64,000 nucleotides of DNA from Prauserella isguenensis (GCF_014191605.1 NZ_JACHWU010000001.1:558001-622000), one strand, 5' to 3'. Positions 43,422 through 52,889 are shown, numbered from the stretch's first letter. The notes: generated by a model from the sequence alone, not told the origin. Translations and numbers: made by a program.

Positions 43422-45209
43422 TCACCGGCCGACGGCGTAGCCCTGCATCCCACGCGCGTTCGCCGCACCGCGGAGGGTCCCACCGTTCGGGTCGCGCGAC
43501 ACCGCCGAAAGGCGTCCCAACGCCCACGGCCCGGCGTCGACCACGTCGTGACCGCGGTCCGCCAGGTCGGCAAGCGCCTCCTCGCCGACGCGCGATTCGA
43601 CGACGAGCTCCTTCGGCGTCCACGACCTGGGGTAGAACGAGCTCGGGAACGCCGTCGTGTGCCATGCCGGCGCGTCGATCGATTCCTGGAGGTTCAGTCC
43701 GGCACCGACGTGCGCGAGCCAGAAGCAGAGCTGCCATTGGTCCTGCTGATCGCCGCCCGGTGTGCCGAACGCGAGAGTCGGTTCGCCATCCCGCAGTGCC
43801 ATCGACGGCGACAGCGTGATTCGCGGCCGCTTCCCGGGCGCGAGCGAGTTGGGAAGCCCGTCTTCGAGCCAGAACATCTGGGCCCGGGAGTCCAGGCAGA
43901 AGCCAAGCCCCGGGATCGTCGGCGACGACTGGAGCCAGCCACCGGACGGTGTCGCGGACACAATGTTGCCCGCTGCGTCGACGACGTCGATGTGCACGGT
44001 GTCACCGCGAGTTCGACCCTGCGGCTCGACGGTGGGTTCGCCGATCGAGCCGGATCCGGCGGTCGTGCCACGCGTATGTTCGATCATCTCCGGTAGGCGG
44101 GCGCCGTCCCCGCCGGGACGCAACCGGTCGCTCGCTTCGTCGCCGATCAGGGCCCGGCGGTGCGCGGCATACTCGCGTGACAGAAGACGGTCGATCGGCA
44201 CGTCACCGGAGTCGCCGTACCAGGCTTCGCGGTCTGCGAAGGCGAGTTTCGCGGCTTCGGTGGCCAGGTGGATCGTGCGTGCCGTCGGTTTACCATCCAC
44301 ATACGACAGGTCGAGTTCCTCGAGAATGCGGAGTTGCTGCACAAGGGTGGGGCCCTGCGTCCATGCGCCGCATTTGACGAGGCTCCACTCTCCGAAGTCG
44401 GCCACGACGGCATCCTCATAGGACGCCTCCCACGACGCGAGGTCGTCGCCGGTCAGAAGCCCCGCGTGGTCACGACCCGAGTCGTCGCGGAATGCGGTAC
44501 GGCTGAACGTGTCGACGGCCTCGGCGACAAATCCCTGTGACCATGCCCGTCGCGCGGCGTCGATCTGCTCCTCCCTGCCCGACACTGTTTCGGCTTCGCC
44601 GAGCAGTCGCTCCCAGGTCCGGGCGAGGACGCGGTTCGAATGTAGCGAACCCACGGTCGGCGCATCACCGCCAGAAAGCCACAGCTGTGCGGATGTCGGC
44701 CAGTGCGTCGTGAACAGGTCGGACACCGCGTCGATGGTCGAAGCGATTCGACCGAGAATGGGGATGCCGTTCCAGGCGTACGAAATGGCGTACCCGAGCA
44801 CTTCGCGGAGCGACTTCGTGCCGTAATCACGGAGAAGGAGCAACCAGGCATCCCACGCACCCGGCACCGTGGCCGACAGCAGTCCACTGCCGGGAATCAG
44901 CTTCAGTCCGAGGTCGTCGAAGTGACCGATCGTGGCCGCAGCCGGTGCACCTCCCTGACCACAGAGCACCCGCGGGCCCCCACCTGCCGGAGCGAAGATC
45001 GCCGGCACCTGTCCACCAGGTCCGTTCAGGTGCGGCTCGGCGACCTGGAGGACGAAGCCCGCGGCGACTGCGGCGTCGAACGCATTGCCCCCATCTTCCA
45101 GTACGGCCATGCCCGCCGTCGACGCGAGCCAGTGCGTCGAGGCGACCATGCCGTGGGTTCCGACAAGTTCGGGCCTGGTGGTGAACGCGGAAGGATTCGC
45201 AGCAGACAC
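43422..45209 (-). CDS. Gamma-glutamyltransferase family protein
   Basis: 595 residues. The Ntn-hydrolase nucleophile is Thr404 in G-D-T-V-H-I-D-V-V-D-A-A-G-N, where the precursor would cut itself into two subunits. G-G-N-A-F-D-A-A-V-A-A at 40-50 and N-G-P-G-G-Q are family motifs. No signal peptide is visible. The region after the nucleophile (S-A-T-P-S-G-G-W-L-Q-S-S-P) differs from classical GGT, so a cephalosporin-acylase-like or other gamma-glutamyl substrate is possible. It follows the ugd gene by 47 bp on the same strand. Confidence 0.88.
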   Translation of the reverse strand: MSAANPSAFTTRPELVGTHGMVASTHWLASTAGMAVLEDGGNAFDAAVAAGFVLQVAEPHLNGPGGQVPAIFAPAGGGPRVLCGQGGAPAAATIGHFDDLGLKLIPGSGLLSATVPGAWDAWLLLLRDYGTKSLREVLGYAISYAWNGIPILGRIASTIDAVSDLFTTHWPTSAQLWLSGGDAPTVGSLHSNRVLARTWERLLGEAETVSGREEQIDAARRAWSQGFVAEAVDTFSRTAFRDDSGRDHAGLLTGDDLASWEASYEDAVVADFGEWSLVKCGAWTQGPTLVQQLRILEELDLSYVDGKPTARTIHLATEAAKLAFADREAWYGDSGDVPIDRLLSREYAAHRRALIGDEASDRLRPGGDGARLPEMIEHTRGTTAGSGSIGEPTVEPQGRTRGDTVHIDVVDAAGNIVSATPSGGWLQSSPTIPGLGFCLDSRAQMFWLEDGLPNSLAPGKRPRITLSPSMALRDGEPTLAFGTPGGDQQDQWQLCFWLAHVGAGLNLQESIDAPAWHTTAFPSSFYPRSWTPKELVVESRVGEEALADLADRGHDVVDAGPWALGRLSAVSRDPNGGTLRGAANARGMQGYAVGR

Positions 45210-45256
45210 GCCGCGACCCTACGGCGAATCAGGTAGTTACCTCAACTAACGAGATG

Positions 45257-46567
45257 TCACCCGACGGCAGGGGTGGCGTATTCGACCACCCGTGGCCTGC
45301 CGATCCCCTGCCAGCTCAGGCCCGCGTCGAGCACCGTGGCCGGGTCGAGCAGGTTCCGCGTGTCCAACACTGTGTCGCCGTGCATCGCCTCGGCCATGAC
45401 GTGCCAGTCCAGCCTGCGGAACTCCGGCCACTCCGTGAGTACGACGACCGCGTCGGCACCTTTCGCCGCCCGGTATGCACTGTCGACCACGAGCATCCCG
45501 GGCTGCTCCTCGGCGACCGCCGGGTCGTAGGCAGTGACCTCCGCCCCGTGGGCGCACAACACCGAAGCCACACCCAGTGCAGGCGAATCGCGCAGGTCGT
45601 TGGTGCCCGCTTTGAACGCAAGCCCCAGCAGGCCGATCCGAGCGCCGGAAAGGTCACCGCCGACCGCCCTCGCGATCTTCGAGATGACACGCTCCCTCTG
45701 GGCGAGGTTCTCAGCGATCGCGGCACCGAGCAGATCGAACCCGAAGCCGACCGATTCGGACATACGCAGCAAGGCACTCGTGTCCTTGGGCAGGCACGAA
45801 CCTCCCCAACCCGGGCCGGGTTCCAAGAAGGACCGTCCGATGCGCCGGTCGTAGCCCATGCCCTCCGTGACCGACTTGATGTCCGCGCCGAACCGTTCGC
45901 ACAGCTCTGCGACCGAATTCACGTACGACAGCTTCATCGCGAGGAAGCAATTGGCCGCGTACTTGACCAGTTCCGCACTTGCCGCGTCCGCAACGACCGA
46001 CGGTGCACCCAGCTCGGAGTACAGGTCGACGACGGTCTGCGCCGCCTCCGGCGTATCGGAGCCGACGACGATCCTGTCCGGCCCCAGGAAGTCGTCGACC
46101 GCGCTACCTTCGCGCAGGAACTCCGGGTTCGACACCACCGGCACATCGGACCGACCGAGCAGAGCACTGATCCGCCGTGCCGTCCCGACCGGAACGGTCG
46201 ACTTGGTGACCACCACGCAGCCGGACGGCAACCTGTCTGCCAGCTCGGTGACGACCTTTTCCACAGCTCGGAGGTCGGCTGCGCCACCGGCACCCATGGG
46301 GGTCGGCACACACAGGAACACCGCATCCGCGTCCGCGACCGCGTCCGCGGCGCCTACGACGAAAGACAATGTCTCGTCCGCGAGCCCGCGCTGCACCAGT
46401 TCCGGCAGGCCGGGCTCGACGATGTCCACGCGGCCTGCCGACAGCCGCGCGACCTTCACTCTGTCCACATCCGCACAGGTCACCCGATGACCAAGACTTG
46501 CAAGGCAGGCGCCCGTGGTGAGTCCGACGTATCCCGTTCCGACCACGACGATCCGCGCAGGGTTCAT
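45257..46567 (-). CDS. ugd: UDP-glucose 6-dehydrogenase
   Basis: 436 residues from ATG 46567. It starts with a Rossmann fold V-V-V-G-T-G-Y-V-G-L-T-T-G at 7-19. The catalytic Cys is in G-P-G-W-G-G-S-C-L-P-K-D-T, and A-F-K-A-G-T-N-D-L-R-D-S-P is the C-terminal signature. It makes UDP-glucuronate for glycan synthesis. The open frame continues upstream of 46567 but loses similarity, and the 46567 start gives the family's normal length. Confidence 0.95.
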   Translation of the reverse strand: MNPARIVVVGTGYVGLTTGACLASLGHRVTCADVDRVKVARLSAGRVDIVEPGLPELVQRGLADETLSFVVGAADAVADADAVFLCVPTPMGAGGAADLRAVEKVVTELADRLPSGCVVVTKSTVPVGTARRISALLGRSDVPVVSNPEFLREGSAVDDFLGPDRIVVGSDTPEAAQTVVDLYSELGAPSVVADAASAELVKYAANCFLAMKLSYVNSVAELCERFGADIKSVTEGMGYDRRIGRSFLEPGPGWGGSCLPKDTSALLRMSESVGFGFDLLGAAIAENLAQRERVISKIARAVGGDLSGARIGLLGLAFKAGTNDLRDSPALGVASVLCAHGAEVTAYDPAVAEEQPGMLVVDSAYRAAKGADAVVVLTEWPEFRRLDWHVMAEAMHGDTVLDTRNLLDPATVLDAGLSWQGIGRPRVVEYATPAVG

Positions 46568-46699
46568 GAGGGAACGGTCACAGTCGCCGGTGACCTGCGG
46601 GCGAACGTCGAGGGAACCAGCAGGCGGACATTGGTCAACGAATCGACCGCGTGACCACGTACGCTCAGCCTGCTCGAAGACGTGCGAGAAGGGACGAGC

Positions 46700-47458
46700 A
46701 TGCAGATCAAGGACACCGCGGCCATCGTGACGGGTGGCGCTTCCGGACTCGGCGGCGCTGCCGCGAAGGCGCTGGCCGCCAAAGGCGCCCGTGTGTTCGC
46801 ATTCGACCTCGCGGCCTCGATCGAGAAGGCCGAGGAAATCGAAGGTGTCACCTACGTCGAGGCCGACGTGACCGACGGTGCTGCGCTGCGGACTGCCGTC
46901 GACCAGGCTTCGTCCAGTGATGTCCCGCTGCGCATCGTCGTCAACTGCGCCGGCATCGGCCCGTCGGCACGGATCCTGTCGAAGAATGGCACGCACGACC
47001 TCGACCTGTTCCAGAAGGTCGTGAACATCAACCTGGTCGGGACGTTCAACGTCATGACACTCGCGGCCGAGGCCATCGCGAACACTGAGCCGCTCGAGGA
47101 CGGACAGCGCGGCGTCGTGATCAACACTGCGTCGGTCGCCGCCATCGAGGGTCAGATCGGCCAGATCGCCTACTCGGCCTCGAAGGGCGGTGTCGTGGGC
47201 ATGACCGTGCCGGCCGCCCGCGATCTGGCCTCGCAGGGCATTCGCGTCATGACCATCGCACCGGGCATCATCGACACGCCGATGCTGGCGACCGTGAGCG
47301 ACGAGTTCCGCGCCGGCCTCGCTTCGGGGGTGCCGTTCCCCAAGCGGCTCGGCCGTCCGGACGAGTACGGGCAGCTGGCAGTCGACATCGTCGAACACGA
47401 CTACCTCAACGGTGATGTGATCCGCCTCGACGGTTCCCTTCGCATGGCCCCGCGCTGA
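46700..47458 (+). CDS. Short-chain dehydrogenase (HSD10 / 3-hydroxyacyl-CoA dehydrogenase type)
   Basis: 252 residues from ATG 46700 with GAAGGGA upstream. T-G-G-A-S-G-L-G near 12-19 binds NAD(P), the catalytic Tyr/Lys is in Y-S-A-S-K-G-G-V, and N-C-A-G-I-G is present. Similarity to HSD17B10 (T-L-A-A-E and V-I-N-T-A-S-V-A-A-I-E-G-Q-I-G-Q-I-A-Y-S) suggests a 3-hydroxyacyl-CoA or 2-methyl-3-hydroxybutyryl-CoA dehydrogenase. It is divergent from ugd. Confidence 0.93.
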   Translation: MQIKDTAAIVTGGASGLGGAAAKALAAKGARVFAFDLAASIEKAEEIEGVTYVEADVTDGAALRTAVDQASSSDVPLRIVVNCAGIGPSARILSKNGTHDLDLFQKVVNINLVGTFNVMTLAAEAIANTEPLEDGQRGVVINTASVAAIEGQIGQIAYSASKGGVVGMTVPAARDLASQGIRVMTIAPGIIDTPMLATVSDEFRAGLASGVPFPKRLGRPDEYGQLAVDIVEHDYLNGDVIRLDGSLRMAPR

Positions 47459-47565
47459 CGCCGATAGCCGACCAGTCACGGCTCCCGTTCGGCAGTGCCG
47501 CCTCCATGCCGGTGGTGCGCCGGCACCGCTCGTGTCGATTGCGACGCGTCGCCGTGCACACAACC

Positions 47566-47607
47566 GCATTCCGCCCCCGAGATCATTCCGCCTCGGGGGC
47601 GGAATGC
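47566..47607. terminator. 16-bp perfect hairpin after the SDR gene
   Basis: GCATTCCGCCCCCGAG and its exact complement CTCGGGGGCGGAATGC are separated by a 10-base loop. It lies 108 bp after the SDR stop. There is no T-run, so it is a terminator-like structure of uncertain strength. The right arm continues into the palindrome GAATGCATTC. Confidence 0.65.
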
Positions 47608-48008
47608 ATTCTCGACACCGAAATACCCAGCACCGCTCAGTCTTCCTGACACGTCGGAGACATGCAGCTCCGGGCGATGATCCATGCCCGGCACACGAAC
47701 GCCACAACATCATCGGCCCCCTTTTCCACATCACGCCTGTCGGAAAGGCCCACTTCGCGGCGTCGTCATCACTGCGGGGCTGATCTGTGGAACGTTCGGC
47801 TGAACCGGGACCACCGTGACTTCGGTCCGACCTGGACTTCGGCCTGACCTGTGACTTCGAGTGGCGCTGTACTGATGGCACTGTGCCCTTGGCACACGGA
47901 GCGGACCCGCCCGCACTTGCGACCACGGTCGGTGTGCGGGCGCAGGGTCGAGTGTGGCACAGGCGCACAGGTCACAGTGTCGCCTGATCGAGTGGTTCGA
48001 ACATAGGT

Positions 48009-48036
48009 TTGCCAAGATCTCGGATTCGTGTGTAAT
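48009..48036 (+). promoter_or_regulatory. Predicted housekeeping promoter of the DUF222/HNH gene
   Basis: TTGCCA (48009-48014) and TGTAAT (48031-48036) are separated by 16 bp, close to the sigma-70 consensus. The start codon at 48065 follows with a GAGGGGG ribosome site. Confidence 0.6.
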
Positions 48037-48064
48037 GTTGCCGCCCACGAAACGAGGGGGATCG

Positions 48065-49390
48065 ATGAGGATTGCCGATGTCGTACACGCCTGGCGCCGA
48101 GTCGGCGAGGCACAGGCGGAATACCTGAAAACACTCGCCGCGTACTCGGAAGAGCACGAGAGAACCACCGATGTGACCGCCGAGCTGGCACTCGCACGAG
48201 GCGAGTCCGAACACGTGGTGCGGCGAGAACTCGAATGGGCCCGTCAGCTGACATCGCGACTGCCGAACACCTCGGCCGCGCTGGCACGTGGCGACATCGA
48301 TCTGTTCAAGGCATCCAAAGTGGTCAATCAGACGACGCCACTTTCCACAACGAAGGCCAGCCGTGTGGACACCATCGTCGCGGACAAACTGATAGACCGC
48401 AGTGCTTCCTCCATTCGCCGGATCGCCTACAACGCGGTCCATCGTGTGGATCCCGACGGCGCCGCAGCACGAGCACGTCAGCGACGTACGGAACGAAAGG
48501 TGGCGCTGCGCCACCGCGAAGACGCGATGGCGACGGTTTCCGCCTACCTGCCCGCAGAACAGGCCTCGGCTGTATATGCTCGTATCGACCGGAGTGCCCG
48601 CGCCATGCGCAGCCGCACTGAAGACCGGACGACGGACCAGTTACGTGCCGACCTGCTCGCCGACCACCTGCTGGCCGACTGTTCCTGCGGACGCTATGAG
48701 GGGTCCGGTGGCACGCGGTCATCCGCGAGACTTCTGCCGACGAGTCGAACGGGCAAAGCCGAGATTTACATCCACATCGACTTCGACACGCTCATCGGCA
48801 TCCGTGACAACCCCGCGCAGCTGTCAGGCCACGGCCCCGTGCCCGCGGAAGTGGCGAGGCGGATCGCTTCCGACCGGACGTCGACATGGCGGCGAATCAT
48901 CACCGACCCCCACACCGGTGCCCCGCTGGATATCGGCAGAGAGCGGTACCGGCCGCCGGCAGTCACAGCCGATTTCGTGAAAGTTCGCGACCGCGAATGT
49001 CGATTCCCAGGCTGCCACCGTCCGGCCCAATTCGCGGATCTCGACCATGTGCAACCGCACGGATGCGAGGGACCGACGTGCGCGGCGAACCTGGTTGGGC
49101 TCTGCCGACGGCACCATATCGTCAAGCACACACCCGGCTGGGCATTCGAACTCGAAGCCGACGGCACAGTCCGCATAACGACGCCGGAGGGAACCGTCCG
49201 CACCGGAAAACCCATCCATCTCGAGAACGCCACCGACCGGCAAAAGCGTGCGGAACGGAAACGACGTCGACGTCGCGGCAACCGCCGCAACGGGAATCGG
49301 GCCAGAACGAACCATGGTACGACCGGAAATCGAGCGAACAGCGGACAGAACGGTGCTCATCGCACGTCGAGCGTCACAGGTCATCCATGA
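48065..49390 (+). CDS. DUF222 / HNH endonuclease (13E12 repeat family)
   Basis: 441 residues from ATG 48065. The N-terminal DUF222 region (about 1-300) is followed by an HNH domain with C-R-F-P-G-C-H-R-P-A-Q-F-A-D-L-D-H-V and L-C-R-R-H-H-I-V-K-H. This is the family repeated many times in mycobacterial genomes as 13E12/REP13E12. The C-terminal tail is Arg/Asn-rich. Codon third positions contain more A/T than the neighbours, including a TTA codon, so it may be a recent arrival. The 3' end overlaps the opposite nuclease gene by 17 bp. Confidence 0.93.
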   Translation: MRIADVVHAWRRVGEAQAEYLKTLAAYSEEHERTTDVTAELALARGESEHVVRRELEWARQLTSRLPNTSAALARGDIDLFKASKVVNQTTPLSTTKASRVDTIVADKLIDRSASSIRRIAYNAVHRVDPDGAAARARQRRTERKVALRHREDAMATVSAYLPAEQASAVYARIDRSARAMRSRTEDRTTDQLRADLLADHLLADCSCGRYEGSGGTRSSARLLPTSRTGKAEIYIHIDFDTLIGIRDNPAQLSGHGPVPAEVARRIASDRTSTWRRIITDPHTGAPLDIGRERYRPPAVTADFVKVRDRECRFPGCHRPAQFADLDHVQPHGCEGPTCAANLVGLCRRHHIVKHTPGWAFELEADGTVRITTPEGTVRTGKPIHLENATDRQKRAERKRRRRRGNRRNGNRARTNHGTTGNRANSGQNGAHRTSSVTGHP

Positions 49391-51071
49391 ACGGGACCTC
49401 GGTCATGGCACGCTCACTGATCCACAAGCGCAAGGCGTGCGTGGCGAGCACGTCGTCCTCGTTGTACTGGAGCAACCTGGAACGCTGCACCACGTCAGGT
49501 TCCGCGCCGTCCATGCCGACCGCGTCGCGATACCACCGCATCGACGCTTCACCGCCCGCCTCCGCATCGCGCCAGGCGAAACCGGCCACCGGTGCAACCA
49601 CCTTGAGCCCCTTGCCGTGCGAACACAGAAACTGATCGGACACGCTTCGGAACAGGTCGACCCACTCGTCCGAATCGACGAACGCCCGCACCTCCGCCTT
49701 CGACGGCACGCCGGGGAACCCGGCGAACCGCTCCGCGGAGGCGTACAACCAACGGTTCTCGGCCAACGCGTTGTAGCAATACGCACGGAACTGCAACCCG
49801 GCGGCGTCCGTGCGCCGGCGTACGTCCGTCAGCCACGCCCAGAACGCGGCGAACGACCGCGCCTCGTCGTCCGTCGGCAGCGGCTCCCACGTAGCGAACG
49901 AGTGATAACCGCGCTCGACACCGATGTCCGCCCCGTTGAGCAGACAGCCCCACAGGTACGCGCCGGCGTCGCCAAAACTCTCCATGTCTATGTCGACCTC
50001 GACGTCACCACGCGACACCGTCACTTCCGGGACCCGCCGCACCATCGTCAGGTCCGCAAGCCACGCCTTCGCCAGCGACACGGCATCCGAGAACGACACA
50101 CCCGTCCACTGAATAGGCGGTTCGTCGTGGACGTCGAGAGCGGCGAGCTTGTCCACCGTCGCGATGCCGGCGCGACGGAGCTCCATGGCGTCCTCGCCCC
50201 GCACCACAAGGCTCACGTCACGCACCCTCTTGAGCTCTGCCTCGCAGGTCGGCCACCACGGGCAGCCCTTGCATTCGAGGATTCGCGATGGCTCGGCAAG
50301 CGGCTCATCACGTGCAGCGGCAGCACGCGCCACGGCGAGGCGATCGGCGAACCGGCTGTCATACTCCTCGAGCGCGGCCCGCCCGCCCGGCCACGTTCCA
50401 GCTTCCAGGTCGTGCCACAGCACCACATCCGCATCGAGCCCGATCACGCCTCCGATCGCCCGATCCGGCTCGGCGAACCCTGCAGCCTGGAGAAGTCGGT
50501 AGGTGTGAGCGAGTCGCAGCTGGTCCCGCGGGTGCGACCGCACCTTGCGGTCCGGGTCGGTCAACGCGTTGGCAGGGTCCAGGTCCGTCAGCGCGGTCGT
50601 CCGCGCACCCTCGCCCGGGTCCGTGATGCGGTGCCGAACGACGAGCACCGGCACGTACCCGTCGACGGTTCGGACGAGCAGCTGAATGCCACCGCGACGC
50701 CCGGCCTCCCGATCGCGCGGCAGCAACCCACCCCAGATGTAGGCGACGCCTTCTTCGAGCGCGGTGAGCGTGAGCCCGGCGCGATCCGCCGGAGGCAGGT
50801 CGGTGGGGACGACGGCCCATGCCGTCCCGGCCGACTCGTCACCCGTCCCAATCGGGGCCGCCGGATTCTCGTCGTCACCGATCGGGGCGGTAGCCGCCTG
50901 TAGCCGCTCCGAGACGTCGATCCGGTGGGCTTCCGCGTCGGCGATCCGCTGCTCAGCGGAGGGGTCGGGCAGTGCGAGCTGCGTTCCCACCATCGTGGGG
51001 TCGTTGTCGAGATGCACCCGCCGACGACACCGTGTGACCACGCCCGCGTCGAGCAACACCTCGTCAACCAT
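49374..51071 (-). CDS. TM0106-family RecB-like putative nuclease
   Basis: 565 residues from ATG 51071 (no strong ribosome site; an in-frame GTG at 51080 is close). The Cys cluster C-K-G-C-P-W-W-P-T-C lies near residue 265, and V-D-I-D-M-E-S near 360 gives acidic residues for an RNase-H-like C-terminal part, with Y-N-E-D-D-V near the end. This is the two-part layout of the TM0106 family (RecB-type nuclease plus RNase H-like domain). Role unknown, probably DNA repair. Its 3' end overlaps the HNH gene. Confidence 0.85.
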   Translation of the reverse strand: MVDEVLLDAGVVTRCRRRVHLDNDPTMVGTQLALPDPSAEQRIADAEAHRIDVSERLQAATAPIGDDENPAAPIGTGDESAGTAWAVVPTDLPPADRAGLTLTALEEGVAYIWGGLLPRDREAGRRGGIQLLVRTVDGYVPVLVVRHRITDPGEGARTTALTDLDPANALTDPDRKVRSHPRDQLRLAHTYRLLQAAGFAEPDRAIGGVIGLDADVVLWHDLEAGTWPGGRAALEEYDSRFADRLAVARAAAARDEPLAEPSRILECKGCPWWPTCEAELKRVRDVSLVVRGEDAMELRRAGIATVDKLAALDVHDEPPIQWTGVSFSDAVSLAKAWLADLTMVRRVPEVTVSRGDVEVDIDMESFGDAGAYLWGCLLNGADIGVERGYHSFATWEPLPTDDEARSFAAFWAWLTDVRRRTDAAGLQFRAYCYNALAENRWLYASAERFAGFPGVPSKAEVRAFVDSDEWVDLFRSVSDQFLCSHGKGLKVVAPVAGFAWRDAEAGGEASMRWYRDAVGMDGAEPDVVQRSRLLQYNEDDVLATHALRLWISERAMTEVPFMDDL

Positions 51072-51241
51072 GGTGTTCACTTTATGAGAAGGCCCCGACA
51101 CTCCCGGAGGCGACGTGCTCCCGGCCCGGTATGAGCAGTAAGTTCTGCCGCAACCGTCAACACGAGCACGGTGCTCCGGAGTCCCGACACCGGGAGCCCG
51201 TGCACCACGTAACCGACCGGAACCGGAGGCGAGGAACGGCG

Positions 51242-51844
51242 ATGGCCCGCACATCCCGCAACACAGGCCACGAGGACGACGTCTTGTCCGAGCCCTCGGA
51301 GCCCTCCACGTTCCCGGACGTCTCCGAGTCAGCGCCGGCCAAGTCGAAGAAGGCGGCGAAGAAGGAGCGGAAGGCAGCGAAGAAGGCCGCCAAGTCCGGC
51401 GAGCACGAGTCGGGCCTGACACCGCAGAAGGCGAAGAACGCGGTCAAGGTGGCGAAGATCGTCATCCCCGCGGTCGGACCCGCACTGGTGCCGCTGGCCG
51501 TGCGCGCCGCGGGCACCGTTCGCGAAGCGTACGACCGCTACCAGGCGCGCAAGATCGGCGTCCCGGTCGAGCAACTGTCCGAGTACAGCGGCCACGGCGG
51601 CGGCCTACTCGCCCGCATCGCCGGCGCGGCTGACGGCCTGGCGGAGCTACGGCGCGCGCCGCAGGTCACCGACGACGACGTCTCGTTCGCCCAGCACGCC
51701 CAGGGCACCCTTGAGCAGCTCACCGCCTCGGTGCGCGCCGCGGAACACATGCCGTCGACCCGCCGCAAGGCCGCCCACAAGGCCATCGCCTCCGAGCTCG
51801 ACAACCTCGAGTCCGAGCTGCTGCGGCGCCTCGGCGTGGCGTGA
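51242..51844 (+). CDS. Conserved actinobacterial protein, DUF6474-like
   Basis: 200 residues from ATG 51242 with GAGGAA upstream. It has an acidic/Ser-rich start, a Lys/Ala-rich stretch (K-K-A-A-K-K-E-R-K-A-A-K-K-A-A-K), a hydrophobic helix (I-V-I-P-A-V-G-P-A-L-V-P-L-A-V), then a helical part with Y-D-R-Y-Q-A-R-K-I-G-V-P. The pattern fits DUF6474-type proteins, with moderate certainty. The Lys-rich part could bind DNA or acidic lipids. Function unknown. Confidence 0.65.
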   Translation: MARTSRNTGHEDDVLSEPSEPSTFPDVSESAPAKSKKAAKKERKAAKKAAKSGEHESGLTPQKAKNAVKVAKIVIPAVGPALVPLAVRAAGTVREAYDRYQARKIGVPVEQLSEYSGHGGGLLARIAGAADGLAELRRAPQVTDDDVSFAQHAQGTLEQLTASVRAAEHMPSTRRKAAHKAIASELDNLESELLRRLGVA

Positions 51845-51872
51845 CCCAGCGTGGCGTGGCCGGTGCACGACG

Positions 51873-51902
51873 TCGCACGCACGGCGGGCACCGTGCGTGC
51901 GA
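51873..51902. terminator. 12-bp hairpin between convergent genes
   Basis: TCGCACGCACGG and CCGTGCGTGCGA form a perfect stem with a six-base loop between the DUF6474-like stop and the opuCC-like stop. A shared terminator without a T-run is the simplest reading. Confidence 0.65.
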
Positions 51903-51908
51903 GACGGC

Positions 51909-52889
51909 TCAGCGGATGAAACCCTTCTCCCGCATCCAGTCGTAGGCCACCTGGGACGGGTCGGCACCGTCGACGTCGACCTTCTTGTTCAGCTCGATGA
52001 TCTCGTCGTTGTCGAGGGCGTCGGCGACCGGCGCCATCACCTCGGCGATCTGCGGGTGCTCGTCGTAGAAGTCCTTCCGCACCGTCACGGCCGCGTTGTA
52101 CTGGGGAAAGAACCGCTTGTCGTCGGCGAGCACCCGCAGGTTCAGTCCCGCGATGCGACCGTCGGTGGTGAACACCTCGCCGAAGTTGCACGTGCCGTTG
52201 GCGACCGCCGCGTAAATCGCTCCCGTACCGAATGTCTTCGTCGTCGTCACAGGGAAGCCGTACGTCTCGGTCACGCCCGGCATGCCGTCCGGGCGGCTGG
52301 CGAACTCCGTCTCAACGCAGAACACGGACTCCTTCGGGTGCTGCTTCACGAACTCCGTCATATCCGACATCGTCCGCAGCCCGTGCTCGCGCGCGAACTC
52401 CTCCGTGGTCGCGAATGCGTACGTGTTGTTGACGTCCGAGTACGGCAGCCACATCAGGTCGTTGCGCTTCAGATCCGCCTTGCGCACCGCCTCGTACTGA
52501 GCACGTTCGTCCGCGATCGGCGTGTCCTCTCCGAGATACGACAGCCACGCGGTGCCCGTGTACTCCCATTGCACGTCGATCTGCCCGTCCTCGAGGGCGT
52601 ACCGGGCGCTGTTCGAACCGGCGATGTTCGTCAGGTCCACCGTGTCGGCACCTGCCGCCTCCAGGGCGAGCTGCGCGATGTAGCCCAGAACGATCTGTTC
52701 GGTGAAATCCTTCGACCCGACCGTCACCTCGACACCGTCGAGCGCAGGCATCCGGGGGATCGACCCCGGCTCCACGTCGTACGGCAGCGCGGCGTTGACG
52801 GTCAGCCCGCACCCTGCGGTCGTCGTCAGCAGCAGCCCGGCCGCGACCATCGACCGCACTCTGCGACCGATCCGCTTCCCGATCCTCAT
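51909..52889 (-). CDS. Osmoprotectant ABC transporter substrate-binding lipoprotein (OpuCC/ProX-like)
   Basis: 326 residues from ATG 52889, overlapping the permease stop by ATGA. A lipoprotein signal ends in L-L-L-T-T-T-A-G-C. V-G-S-K-D-F-T-E-Q-I-V-L-G near 58-70 and D-V-Q-W-E-Y-T-G-T-A-W near 104-114 are the OpuAC-type (glycine betaine/choline/carnitine binding) motifs. It is the last gene of the operon. Confidence 0.94.
   Translation of the reverse strand: MRIGKRIGRRVRSMVAAGLLLTTTAGCGLTVNAALPYDVEPGSIPRMPALDGVEVTVGSKDFTEQIVLGYIAQLALEAAGADTVDLTNIAGSNSARYALEDGQIDVQWEYTGTAWLSYLGEDTPIADERAQYEAVRKADLKRNDLMWLPYSDVNNTYAFATTEEFAREHGLRTMSDMTEFVKQHPKESVFCVETEFASRPDGMPGVTETYGFPVTTTKTFGTGAIYAAVANGTCNFGEVFTTDGRIAGLNLRVLADDKRFFPQYNAAVTVRKDFYDEHPQIAEVMAPVADALDNDEIIELNKKVDVDGADPSQVAYDWMREKGFIR

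Larger units (their letters stand above)
47459..48064. other. 606-bp spacer between SDR and DUF222 genes
   Basis: No convincing gene is seen. It holds the 16-bp hairpin at 47566-47607, a TTCGG-rich stretch at about 47817-47862 in which GACTTCGG-type units recur three times at roughly 17-19 bp, and a sigma-A-type promoter at its right end. Base composition is less GC-rich than usual, as in the DUF222 gene that follows. Confidence 0.7.

Noticed and set aside
47532-47783. Small plus-strand gene in the SDR-DUF222 spacer
   Set aside because: His/Arg-rich random composition, no ribosome site, and it spans the perfect hairpin.
45257-47968. A 903-codon protein containing the UDP-glucose dehydrogenase
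   Set aside because: Sequence before ATG 46567 has no similarity and lies over the divergent SDR gene. The 436-residue product has normal length.
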